The position numbers were made by a program, and so were the translations under genes. A stretch of DNA of 40,641 nt. Origin: an uncultured Lachnospiraceae bacterium. Lineage in GTDB: Bacteria; Bacillota; Clostridia; Lachnospirales; Lachnospiraceae. The notes beneath the pieces were generated by a model, which was not told the origin of the DNA, made no database searches, and saw only the letters and a program-made list of their open reading frames with translations. The DNA is taken from the NCBI GenBank assembly GCA_947626915.1, contig CANQUA010000106.1, forward strand, positions 1 to 40,641, written 5' to 3'. Shown in pieces: positions 33,766-40,641 of this stretch; position 1 is the first letter of the stretch, and each line of letters opens with the position of its first letter.

Positions 33766-34615
33766 CTAAAATCTCCTTTAATTCCTGCGCTAATAGTTTC
33801 TTTGCTTTGTGGAGCCTGCTTTTGACCGTTCCCTGCGGGATCCGCAGAAGCGCGGCGATGTCCGACAGCTTCATTTCTTCCATGTAGAACAGAAGCACCG
33901 GCAGCCGGTATTTGTCCGGAAGCGCGGCCACCGCCCGGTGTACCGCCAATGCGTCCTCCCGGGCGATCACGGCGTCCAGCGGCGCCGGCCCGGCGGAAAC
34001 CGGTTCTCCGGAAGCGGCGGGGCGGCTGAAAACGGCGGGACGGCCGGAAGCGGCAGGCGGCGGGGCGTTCGGAGGCGGCGTGGAGGCGGAGGATGGTCCA
34101 GACTCCAGGCCGGAGAAATCGTCGGCTTCCGTTTCGGAGAGATTCTGGCCGTGGAAATTCTCCGGGGCGTTTTGAATGTCCCCGGTCGGAAGTTCCGCGC
34201 CCTGCCGGGCCTGCTCCGACGGCAGATCGCCGGGCCAGTCCTCCGCCGGACCTTCGGACTGCGCTCCGGAAGCAGTATTTGCCGCCGCCGTATCCTGCCA
34301 TGCCGGTCCGCCATGTGCCGCCGTCCATTCTCCGCCCCGTTCCGCCAGCCGTTCCAGCGAAAGCACCGGGCCGGTGATCCGCTGCCGCCACGCCAGTTTC
34401 CTGCGCCGGTTCCGCCAGAGATTGGAGGCAATGGACAGCAGCGCACTTTTGGGATTGCCGTCAGCGTCCAGTCTTCCGGCGATTTCCAGGGCTTTCAGGA
34501 ATGTGTCCTGGTACAAATCGTCGGCTTCCTGGCGGCTGCGGGTCAGATAGCAGCAAAACGAATAGATGTCTCTGCCGTATGTTTCTATGCAGTTTTCCAG
34601 TTCGTCTCGTTGCAT
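33755..34615 (-). CDS. ECF sigma factor with an unusually long inter-domain linker
   Basis: 286 residues from ATG 34615 (AAGGAG 8 bases upstream). Region sigma-2 spans about 5-80 (YSFCCYLTRSRQEADDLYQDTFLKALE by parts, SIASNLWRNRRRK); region sigma-4 spans about 215-280 (AALPDKYRLPVLLFYMEEM, LSDIAALLRIPQGTVKSRLH). Between them lie about 130 residues rich in Ala, Pro, Gly, Ser and Glu (for example TPPPNAPPPAASG), where ECF factors normally have 20-50. The linker has no stop or frameshift and the sigma-4 frame is intact, so it is a real insertion rather than an error. A GAAC...CGAC...TATAGT arrangement at 34675-34704 may be an autoregulated promoter. Confidence 0.85.
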   Translation of the reverse strand: MQRDELENCIETYGRDIYSFCCYLTRSRQEADDLYQDTFLKALEIAGRLDADGNPKSALLSIASNLWRNRRRKLAWRQRITGPVLSLERLAERGGEWTAAHGGPAWQDTAAANTASGAQSEGPAEDWPGDLPSEQARQGAELPTGDIQNAPENFHGQNLSETEADDFSGLESGPSSASTPPPNAPPPAASGRPAVFSRPAASGEPVSAGPAPLDAVIAREDALAVHRAVAALPDKYRLPVLLFYMEEMKLSDIAALLRIPQGTVKSRLHKAKKLLAQELKEILDET

Positions 34616-34725
34616 GTGCAAAACTCCTTCATCTTGTATTGGGACGTCCGCGGGCAAGATGTCTGCCCTTCATAACTATATTGTCGCGGGAAAAGAAAAA
34701 GTTCGCAGGAAAATGGGCCGAACCG

Positions 34726-34808
34726 AAAAAAGAAGCCGCGCGGCAAAATAGGAGCCGGTCTTTCGCCCGGGTCTGAACGGGCGCGGGACGTTTATCTGCC
34801 GCGCGGCA
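34726..34808 (-). terminator. Terminator of the DHHW-protein gene
   Basis: On the minus strand TGCCGCGCGGC is repeated as its own complement about 50 bases later (TGCCGCGCGGC, then TTCTTTTTT), enclosing an inner CGCCCG/CGGGCG hairpin. It begins three bases after the stop codon. Confidence 0.7.
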
Positions 34809-34810
34809 GT

Positions 34811-35911
34811 TCACCGCAGAGAATAACTTTTATTCAGCACCAGGGGGCTGTAGAGAAATAATACGTCCTGGCCGTCAAACGTCAGCTGGCTGCCCAGCAT
34901 GGCACTGGGAAAGTAGCGCAGATCCACGACCGTAACGGTATGATAATCCGCCAGCAGCAGGGGAATCAGCGAGCTGCCGAAGGAGTCCCGGAACACGATC
35001 AGCTCCCGGTCCGTGTCCGCGCCGGGATTTTCAATGGTCAGAAGCGCCGCCGCGCCGGATAAATAGATATCATAGAGATCGCGGCTGTCCAGTTTGGTCA
35101 GGTCATAGACGGAAGCGGTCTGCCCGGTTTCATAATTTTCCACGGTACAGCCGTCAATGACGGGGCTGTTCATGGTGTAAATGGTCTCCGCCGCCATGGG
35201 CAGAGCCGCCTGCCCGTAGTAGACGCCGTAAAATGGGCGGTCAATGGCGGTGACTGTGAAATCTTCTTCCCGCGGGGGCGTCACTTCCAGCGCTTCCGCC
35301 AGCTTCTGCGCCGCGGGAATCAGCCGTTCCTGCCGCCAGTGAGTGTCGGTGCGGTAATAATCCTGCCCGCTCAGGCAATCGGCGATCTCCACAAATTCCG
35401 CCCAGGGAAGCGCATCCTGCAGCTGCCGGGACAGAGCGTCGTAATCCATGGCCGGGAAGCCGTTGGGCTCCGCCAGATAATAGCTTTTGTCCGGTGCGAC
35501 GGCAAACAAGATGCGGGACCCTGCGCCGGCCAGATGGTTTTCATAGATTTGATTGAACAGATCCGCGGCGTAAGCGACAGACTTCTGATCCAGCGGGTAT
35601 TCCAGGGCGGCCGCATAACCGTCCGCCAGATAAATGCCGTGATTGTCCCTCTGCCGCAGTACAAAATAATGGAACATGGACTTTAATTGCCGGAACTGGT
35701 CCCGCAGCGGAAATTGATCCTGGCCGTAGGTTTCAAATTCGGACATGAACCGGCCGGAAAGTACGGTATTGACGGTGAGCGAGGGGAAACGGGCCAGTTT
35801 TCTCCGCTCCGCGGCGGAGAATTCGGCATCTGGTCCGAACCAGGCCATCAGCGTCAGGCCCAGCCACACGCAGATTACGGCGGCGATCCCGATGGAATGG
35901 ATTTTTTTCAT
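34811..35911 (-). CDS. DHHW/AlgX-like surface acetylation protein
   Basis: 366 residues, with an N-terminal TM or signal-anchor (about 7-25) and the rest outside. DTHW at 189-192 matches the DHHW/DTHW motif of the SGNH-hydrolase-like AlgX/AlgJ/DltD-type family, and RDSFGSS (308-314) carries the presumed nucleophile Ser region. ERRKLARFP near the N-terminus is typical of DHHW proteins. Partner function: transfer of acyl groups delivered by an MBOAT protein to extracellular polysaccharide. The MBOAT gene is directly upstream (about 207 bases), forming the usual pair. The polymer that is modified is unknown. Confidence 0.85.
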   Translation of the reverse strand: MKKIHSIGIAAVICVWLGLTLMAWFGPDAEFSAAERRKLARFPSLTVNTVLSGRFMSEFETYGQDQFPLRDQFRQLKSMFHYFVLRQRDNHGIYLADGYAAALEYPLDQKSVAYAADLFNQIYENHLAGAGSRILFAVAPDKSYYLAEPNGFPAMDYDALSRQLQDALPWAEFVEIADCLSGQDYYRTDTHWRQERLIPAAQKLAEALEVTPPREEDFTVTAIDRPFYGVYYGQAALPMAAETIYTMNSPVIDGCTVENYETGQTASVYDLTKLDSRDLYDIYLSGAAALLTIENPGADTDRELIVFRDSFGSSLIPLLLADYHTVTVVDLRYFPSAMLGSQLTFDGQDVLFLYSPLVLNKSYSLR

Positions 35912-35969
35912 AGCGCAGACTCCCTGGAATGTGAAAATAGTTGTGGTTATGCCATGGCAGCTGCAAATA

Positions 35970-36051
35970 CGTTCGCACTTTTTGAAGTGCCGAATCGTTT
36001 GCAGGATTGTTTCTATAATGAATACGGTTTGGAGCGTCGAATCGTTTGCAG
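35970..36051. repeat. Hairpin plus repeated CTGCAAA-box between MBOAT and DHHW genes
   Basis: CTGCAAA...GCACTT (35970-35989) pairs with AAGTGC...TTTGCAG (35986-36004), forming a hairpin with an internal bulge. Its right arm CGAATCGTTTGCAG (35991-36004) is repeated exactly at 36038-36051, 47 bases on. The region lies inside the presumed MBOAT-DHHW transcript. Confidence 0.6.
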
Positions 36052-36118
36052 AGCTATTCTTATAATTACAAATTATTTGGTTACTTCTTGAAATGCCAAT
36101 ATGCTGGTCGTGCGGTCC

Positions 36119-37501
36119 TCAGAACCGGAAGTACAAAAACGGATTAAACGACCCGTCCGCCAGGTAGGCGCTGCAGAGCAGAAGCAGGGCCAGAAGCATC
36201 GCCGGCTCCAGAACGGCCGCTGCTCCTTCCGGCAGGCGCCGGGCCAGCTTTTTGGGCAGGGGCGTGGCGCCGATGATGCCGATGCAGAACAGGACCGCAT
36301 AGCTGCTTAGATAGTACAACGTTTCACCGGTAACTGCCGGTACGCCGCCCAGGCCGAAAAGACCCGCGAAATCCGACCCGGCCTGGGCCATGCTTTCCGC
36401 GTTGAACAGCACGAAACTCAGGGCCACGGCCAGCAGCACATAGCCGCGGCGCAGGACGGCAGGCAGTTTCTGAAGCGACGGGATCCATTTTTCAGCCAGA
36501 AGTAATACCGCGAACAGCAGTCCCCACAGAACGAAGTTCCAGGCCGCCCCGTGCCACAGGCCGGTGAGCATCCAGACTGTCAGCACGTTCAGCACCCAGC
36601 GGCCGCGGCTGACCCGGTTGCCGCCCAGAGGAATGTATACGTAATCCCGGAACCAGCTCCCCAGGCTCATGTGCCAGCGCCGCCAGAATTCGGTGACGCT
36701 TTTGGACAAATAGGGATAATTGAAATTTTCCGGGAAATGAAAGCCGAACATCCGGCCCAGACCGATGGCCATGTCGCTGTAGCCGGAAAAATCAAAGTAA
36801 ATATGAAGGCAGAATGCCAGGGCATACAGCCAGTAAAACAGCAGAGATTTTTCCTGGGAGGCCCGGAACGTTTCAATGAATTGCCCGAACTGATTGGCCA
36901 GCAGCACTTTTTTTCCGAGTCCTGTTAAAAAACGGCGCAGTCCCAGACAGAGATCGTCCCAGGTGACGGTGCGGCTGTTCAATTCCCGCTCCACATCCAC
37001 GTACCGGACAATGGGGCCGGCAATGAGCTGCGGGAACATGGAAACGTACGCGCCGAAGTGAAGAATATTTTTCTGGGCCTGAGCCCGTCCGCGATAGACA
37101 TCCGCCGTGTAGCTCAGACATTGGAACGTATAGAAGCTGATGCCGATGGGCAGAAGCAGGCGCAGCAGCGGAACATGCAGGCCGGTGACCGCATTGAATG
37201 AAGAAATGAAAAAATCCGCGTATTTGAAAATGCCCAGCAGCGCGACAGCGGCAGCTGCCGAAACAATCAGCCAGAAGCGCCGCCAGAAAGGGGACGTACA
37301 CCGGCCGATCGCCAGGCCGAAGAAATAAAAGGCGCCGATCGCAGCAATCATCAGAAGCAGGTACTTGGGCTCGCCCCAGCCGTAGAAGAGCAGGCTGGAC
37401 ACGAGCAGCACTGTATTTTTAAGCTTGCCGGGCGACAGAAAATACACGATCAGCACCGCCGGCAAAAAGTAAAACAGCAGGGAAATGCTGGAAAATAGCA
37501 T
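36119..37501 (-). CDS. MBOAT-family O-acyltransferase (AlgI-like)
   Basis: 460 residues from ATG 37501 (AAGGAG upstream). About ten to twelve TM helices are visible. Family motifs: LLPIGISFYTFQCLSYTADVYRG (by parts, 115-138), FPQLIAGPIVR, IYFDFSGYSDMAIGLG (233-248), EFWRRWHMSLGSWFRDYVYIPLGG by parts (271-294), and LTGLWHGAAWNFVLWG with the presumed catalytic H317. Such AlgI/DltB-like proteins move acetyl or other acyl groups across the membrane for O-acylation of extracellular polysaccharide, with a DHHW partner encoded downstream. The tail NPFLYFRF is typical of the family in Clostridia. Confidence 0.9.
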   Translation of the reverse strand: MLFSSISLLFYFLPAVLIVYFLSPGKLKNTVLLVSSLLFYGWGEPKYLLLMIAAIGAFYFFGLAIGRCTSPFWRRFWLIVSAAAAVALLGIFKYADFFISSFNAVTGLHVPLLRLLLPIGISFYTFQCLSYTADVYRGRAQAQKNILHFGAYVSMFPQLIAGPIVRYVDVERELNSRTVTWDDLCLGLRRFLTGLGKKVLLANQFGQFIETFRASQEKSLLFYWLYALAFCLHIYFDFSGYSDMAIGLGRMFGFHFPENFNYPYLSKSVTEFWRRWHMSLGSWFRDYVYIPLGGNRVSRGRWVLNVLTVWMLTGLWHGAAWNFVLWGLLFAVLLLAEKWIPSLQKLPAVLRRGYVLLAVALSFVLFNAESMAQAGSDFAGLFGLGGVPAVTGETLYYLSSYAVLFCIGIIGATPLPKKLARRLPEGAAAVLEPAMLLALLLLCSAYLADGSFNPFLYFRF

Positions 37502-37525
37502 GACGATTCTCCTTTGAAGGCACAG

Positions 37526-37575
37526 AAAAATACAGCCGGCCGCCGGACAGCGGAACGATGCGCATCCGGCGGCCG
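37526..37575 (-). terminator. Terminator/attenuator between the DUF4358 and MBOAT genes
   Basis: A perfect 11-bp stem CGGCCGCCGGA/TCCGGCGGCCG (37537-37547 and 37565-37575) followed on the minus strand by GCTGTATTTTTC. It would stop most transcription from the lipoprotein gene or set its ratio to MBOAT. Confidence 0.75.
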
Positions 37576-37604
37576 TTGCTGCGATAGACTGACAAATGTA
37601 CGGC

Positions 37605-38132
37605 TCAGATGGTGAAATCCAGATCGCTGCCGCAGACCGCCCGGAACGCGTCGGTGACGGACTGGGCGGTAATGCCGTTGTCAGCCTGAGCATAGTCCAC
37701 CATTACCAGCATAACCACGTCGCCGTAGCCGGAAACCAGCAGATCATCCGCCGAAACGCAGATCCAGCGCCGGACGTCGATGTTGTCTTTCATTTTCTGG
37801 GCGATATCTTCCGCATTAGCCGCGTCGTCGACACGCACCATAACGATAGAGTAGGCGATCGAGCCGATCAAGGGGGCGGAGACCGCGATATCCGTCACAT
37901 GGTCCCGGTTCTCCAGGCCCGTGTAAAACGTAAGCATTTCGTCGTCGTCAAGAGTGAAGGTGTCCACTGCAAATTTGTCTTCCCAGCCGTGATTTTCGTA
38001 GACGCTGGCGATAATGTCTGTCAGTTCGCCTTCCAGTTTCTTATCGGAAGCGCTGTCAGAAGTCCCCCCTCCGCAGCCGGCCAGAGCGGCCGTCATGGCC
38101 AGAATCAGTAAAAGCGCAGTTAATTTTTTCAT
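37605..38132 (-). CDS. DUF4358 lipoprotein
   Basis: 175 residues. A Lys-rich signal peptide ends in the lipobox LAGC (C20), so it should be lipid-anchored outside. The C-terminal half fits DUF4358 (SIAYSIVMVRVDDAANAED by parts, YGDVVMLVMVDY). DUF4358 genes are repeatedly found beside MBOAT and DHHW genes in Clostridia, as here, which suggests a role in the same surface-acylation machinery; biochemical function unknown. GGGAG precedes the ATG. The low-complexity GGGTSDSAS after the lipid-modified Cys is the usual linker. Confidence 0.85.
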   Translation of the reverse strand: MKKLTALLLILAMTAALAGCGGGTSDSASDKKLEGELTDIIASVYENHGWEDKFAVDTFTLDDDEMLTFYTGLENRDHVTDIAVSAPLIGSIAYSIVMVRVDDAANAEDIAQKMKDNIDVRRWICVSADDLLVSGYGDVVMLVMVDYAQADNGITAQSVTDAFRAVCGSDLDFTI

Positions 38133-38436
38133 GTTTTAAGTCTCCCTTTTCTGTTATATTTTTGGTGTGCAGAAGCGGCCGCCGGGGCGTGAAAGCTTCA
38201 TCCGGCAAGTATGCGGCGGCGGACCGTCCCCTCCGCATAGCTTACCATAGACAGCCGAAAAAAGCTTTGAGTTTTTCTTGCAGTTCATTAAGAATTTGTG
38301 ATGTTCCCGGCAGCGGAGCCAGCCGGCTGGGAGTGCCGGAAAATCACGACGCAGAAAGCCCCTTTTCTTTTTAATAGTCTTCACGGGCTTCGCTTCGGTG
38401 CCGCGAACGTATTTTCGCGGCTTTTTCCGCGCGTAA
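38133..38436. other. Intergenic region with one strong hairpin
   Basis: About 300 bases without a gene. GCCGCGAA/TTCGCGGC (38400-38407 and 38414-38421) followed by TTTTT on the plus strand is a good terminator in that direction, but no plus-strand gene precedes it; it may serve as the 3' boundary of the amidohydrolase transcript. Confidence 0.45.
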
Positions 38437-39279
38437 TCAAAGGCCCAGCAATTTCCGCGCGTTTCCTGAAAAGATCCTTTCTTTTTCTGCGTCGGTCAGC
38501 GCGGTCTTTTCCACACGCCGGATGTAATCCGCCTGATCTTCCCAGGGTGAATCGGTGGCGAAAAGAACTTTATCTGTGCCGTGTTTGCGGACCAGCCGGA
38601 CGAAGGCTTCGTCGGACAGATTTTCGGTCAGATAAGGCGAAGCGCCGGGCAGCGGCGTGATGGGGCCGATGGAGAACGAGGTATCCAGCCAGACCGGCGC
38701 GCCGGCCAGGTCGCGTTCGACCGCGTCCCAATCGCCCCAGCCGCCCATATGGGCCAGGACCAGACGCTGCGGATGAACCTGATCCAGAACATTCAGGATA
38801 TGTTTGACGGAACAGTAATTGTGGTCGTAAAGGCCGATGTCGATGCCGGCGTGGGTAAGGACGATCAGCCCCAGCTCCGAAGCGCAGTCGATGATGCGCA
38901 TCATGCGGATATCGTCGAAGTCCACATTCTGGTAAGCGGGATGCAGCTTGCTCCCGGGAATACCCGCGTCTTTCAGGCGTTTCAATTCGCCCCGGAAATC
39001 CTCATAATCCGGGTGGATGCCTCCGAATGTAATGATCCCGTGGGATAACAGTTCCTCCCGCTGGGTCATCAGCGAACGGTTCACTTTTTCTACCTGTCCG
39101 GCGTAGGTCATGACCGGCAGATTGACGGACCGGTCTGTGCCGGATTTTTCCATGGAGGCGATCAGGCCGTCAGGGGAACCATCGGTAAAGGGGACCGTTT
39201 TTGATACGCCGGCCAGTTTATTTACGATGGAGAGGGATGTTTTTTTCGGAAATGTATGTGTATGGAAGTCGATAATCAT
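38437..39279 (-). CDS. Amidohydrolase-2 family metal-dependent hydrolase
   Basis: 280 residues. The TIM-barrel fold is recognised by FHTHTF at the N-terminus (HxH metal ligands), SKLHPAYQNVDFDD (position of the usual lysine strand), VLTHAGID and VLAHMGGWGDW (further His ligands), and VLFATDSPW with the metal-binding Asp. All ligand motifs are present, so it should be active. In this family reactions include hydrolysis or decarboxylation of small molecules; no substrate can be named. AAGGAG precedes the ATG and a near-consensus promoter lies upstream. It is monocistronic. The pseudogene at 2542-3132 is a relative. Confidence 0.88.
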   Translation of the reverse strand: MIIDFHTHTFPKKTSLSIVNKLAGVSKTVPFTDGSPDGLIASMEKSGTDRSVNLPVMTYAGQVEKVNRSLMTQREELLSHGIITFGGIHPDYEDFRGELKRLKDAGIPGSKLHPAYQNVDFDDIRMMRIIDCASELGLIVLTHAGIDIGLYDHNYCSVKHILNVLDQVHPQRLVLAHMGGWGDWDAVERDLAGAPVWLDTSFSIGPITPLPGASPYLTENLSDEAFVRLVRKHGTDKVLFATDSPWEDQADYIRRVEKTALTDAEKERIFSGNARKLLGL

Positions 39280-39315
39280 GGGAAATGGCTCCTTTCGCAG
39301 GAATTATTTTCTCCT

Positions 39316-39344
39316 ATCATAGTTCAGATATCCCGCGAAGTCAA
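39316..39344 (-). promoter_or_regulatory. Promoter of the amidohydrolase gene
   Basis: Minus-strand TATGAT (39316-39321), 17-base spacer, TTGACT (39339-39344). Confidence 0.75.
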
Positions 39345-39561
39345 CCGGAGTTATTTTTTGGAGCGGAGATTATTTTTATGACTCCCATTTCAAGAAGAAG
39401 TGTTCCTACTGTCAGCCACCGGCTGGCTATGTATATTTATATATTTTCCGCAGATGCCTGTCATTTTGAAGCACAAAAAAAGAAACAATCCATATCTTCT
39501 GAACTGCCTCTTTTTTTGACTATGCTACAAACGGGAACTTGTCTATTTTGCGATAAATCTA

Positions 39562-39912
39562 TCATTTTTCTTGGCCCGATGGTGTTTGCAAAGTTATCGC
39601 ATATACGGTTTCCGCTTTGCCGTCTGTGATATTGCCATCATAATAAACTACAATCTCGTCACCAGAAACAAAAGATAAAAAGCTGTCTTTCAATTCAACA
39701 TCAAGAGAAACCTGAATGGCTGCATAATCATCGGACAAAGGATCATCTTCATTGAGTTTGACAAGAGCATATTGATCCGTGGAAGATTCTACAATGCCTA
39801 TAAACCTCGGCTCGTTTTCAATGACAGAGTGCATGGTTCTTTTACAGCCGGACATGGCTCCTAAGCACAAGATGAGAATTAGCAGACCAACTCCAATGTG
39901 ATATTTCTTCAT
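39562..39912 (-). CDS. Small lipoprotein of unknown function
   Basis: 116 residues. The signal peptide has a hydrophobic core (IGVGLLILILCLGAM) and lipobox MSGC (C23). The mature part is strand-rich (FIGIVESSTDQYALVKLNED, AAIQVSLDVEL, DEIVVYYDGNI, VYAITLQ), resembling the OB-like fold of DUF3221-type Firmicute lipoproteins; I cannot assign a family firmly. AGAGGT precedes the ATG. It is AT-richer than its neighbours. A TTGTAG-17-TATATT promoter candidate lies upstream. Confidence 0.7.
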   Translation of the reverse strand: MKKYHIGVGLLILILCLGAMSGCKRTMHSVIENEPRFIGIVESSTDQYALVKLNEDDPLSDDYAAIQVSLDVELKDSFLSFVSGDEIVVYYDGNITDGKAETVYAITLQTPSGQEK

Positions 39913-39964
39913 TGTGATACCTCTTCGAACGCCGATTTGTCTGTTCCCTTATAACTGTATATCA

Positions 39965-39993
39965 AATATATCATACTGATAAATAAACTACAA
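39965..39993 (-). promoter_or_regulatory. Promoter candidate of the small lipoprotein gene
   Basis: Minus-strand TATATT (39965-39970), 17-base spacer, TTGTAG (39988-39993). Confidence 0.5.
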
Positions 39994-40494
39994 TGTTGGT
40001 TATTCTTAATTTTTTCCAACAACTTTACCCCCCCCCTGTCTTAACTGCCCTTTACTACAAAATTGTCTGTAATATCATACTAAAGTTCCAAATATCAAAA
40101 ATATCTGGCATTAGAATACCCCCAAATCTTTACTTATATAAAAATCATACTCTCACTATAATTAAGATTCAAAATTAGTATGGGAAATAAGAAAAGGGTG
40201 TTGATGAACACCCTAATGATTGCAGCAATAAAATGATAGAATATACAGAAATGGCGTATAAATGCAAAACACACTTCTAATTGAAAAGGGACTTTTATGA
40301 AAACGAATTTCCGGGGCGCGCGTTCCGGCTGCGAAAGGCAAAGAGCAAGCCGGCATTTGCTTCATGAATGCGTACAGCGAATCAACGGCGAATATTCTGA
40401 TAAGAGGGCGGTCTGCCGGCGCTGAAACCGTGTAAATAAATATCGCGGCGGAAAGCGGGGCTATCGTAAGAAAGTTTTATCAAGTTTTGCAGGG
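39994..40494. other. AT-rich, largely non-coding stretch
   Basis: Contains a run of nine C (40028-40036), the hairpin at 40191-40214 and, on the plus strand, a 42-codon frame from ATG 40297 (MKTNFRGARSGCERQR start) without recognisable similarity or a good Shine-Dalgarno. The composition changes from AT-rich to GC-rich near 40.31 kb. Confidence 0.4.
40191..40214 (-). terminator. Terminator reading leftwards
   Basis: On the minus strand AGGGTGTT-CATC-AACACCCT is followed by TTTCTTATTT. It would end a transcript coming from the recombinase side. Confidence 0.65.
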
Positions 40495-40518
40495 ACGGCA
40501 TGATTTCGGTCATGCCGT
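40495..40518 (-). terminator. Hairpin over the recombinase stop codon
   Basis: ACGGCATGA and TCATGCCGT form a perfect 9-bp stem with a six-base loop, containing the TGA stop of the recombinase gene. It lacks an immediate U-tract on the minus strand. Confidence 0.45.
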
Positions 40519-40641
40519 TTCCTGCTTTTCCTGTTCCATCAGCTTATCCAGCGGGATGTAGCCTACAAGGTCATACTCAATGCGAATTTCCTGCCGCCGC
40601 TTGCCGCTGGACTTGTCCGGCGCTCCAATATAAATCGCTTT
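40510..40641 (-). CDS. C-terminus of a large serine recombinase (partial)
   Basis: Open at the right edge, 43 residues, TGA at 40510-40512. The sequence KAIYIGAPDKSSGKRRQEIR followed by IEYDLVGYIPLDKL matches the C-terminal DUF4368-type strand region of large serine recombinases carried by conjugative transposons and phages of Clostridia. The catalytic domain lies outside the window. In that family the gene usually sits at one end of its element, so an integrated element probably extends to the right. Assignment rests on a short tail only. Confidence 0.6.
   Translation of the reverse strand, partial: KAIYIGAPDKSSGKRRQEIRIEYDLVGYIPLDKLMEQEKQETA

Noticed and set aside
33762-34391. Alternative minus-strand frame inside the sigma gene linker region
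   Set aside because: Arg/Gly/Ala-rich frame caused by high GC; the sigma frame continues through to an intact sigma-4, so no frameshift fusion needs to be assumed.
40028-40036. Run of nine C as a possible phase-variable tract
   Set aside because: It does not lie in a gene or between recognisable promoter elements, so there is nothing visible for it to switch.
1-40641. CRISPR array, tRNA or rRNA genes
   Set aside because: No regularly spaced short repeats and no tRNA- or rRNA-like conserved segments were noticed while reading; a covariance-model search was not possible here.

Overview
This window looks like chromosome of a strictly anaerobic, gut-type Clostridia member (Lachnospiraceae/Oscillospiraceae-like). 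The organism assignment is inference. It rests on an indolepyruvate:ferredoxin oxidoreductase pair, a YerC/TrpR-like repressor, DUF554 and DUF4358 proteins, a BceRS-AB-type module, Gram-positive GGAGG ribosome binding sites and a backbone of roughly 50-55% G+C. No rRNA, tRNA or CRISPR array was recognised.

Left part (1-5.8 kb): the end of an AlbA_2-type regulator; a frameshifted remnant of an rlmD-like 23S rRNA methyltransferase carrying a 107-bp insertion; an aminoglycoside-phosphotransferase-family kinase; a membrane-anchored XRE regulator; an amidohydrolase pseudogene (in-frame TGA at codon 4 and an apparent internal deletion); and a PAS hybrid histidine kinase. From 5.84 to 10.94 kb a BceRS-AB-like cassette runs leftwards: small HTH gene, response regulator, intramembrane-sensing kinase, then ABC ATPase and FtsX permease. 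A 105-bp sequence is duplicated in the leader of the transporter genes, and about 100-bp direct repeats flank the whole cassette. Next comes a complete type I restriction-modification operon (hsdR-hsdM-hsdS) behind a near-consensus promoter. Its HsdR has a HEPN-like DUF4145 N-terminus.

Middle part (17.5-30.3 kb): a PfkB sugar kinase (probably KdgK) is divergent from a TrpR-like repressor followed by iorA, iorB and a DUF554 membrane protein. An AT-rich two-gene toxin-antitoxin locus (MqsR-like candidate toxin, zinc-finger/HTH/Panacea antitoxin) follows. Then come a second two-component system and an ABC ATPase/FtsX permease pair, whose promoter carries an 11-bp-period direct repeat typical of OmpR-family binding sites.

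Right part (30.5-40.6 kb), almost all on the minus strand: an AlbA_2/winged-helix regulator; an ECF sigma/anti-sigma pair whose sigma has an unusually long disordered linker; a surface-modification group (DUF4358 lipoprotein, MBOAT acyltransferase, DHHW/AlgX-like protein); an amidohydrolase; a small lipoprotein; and, at the edge, the C-terminus of a serine recombinase. The edge therefore probably borders a mobile element. Overall the window is accessory-rich: defence, toxin-antitoxin, envelope-stress/antimicrobial-peptide sensing and several decayed genes, around a conserved amino-acid-fermentation operon.
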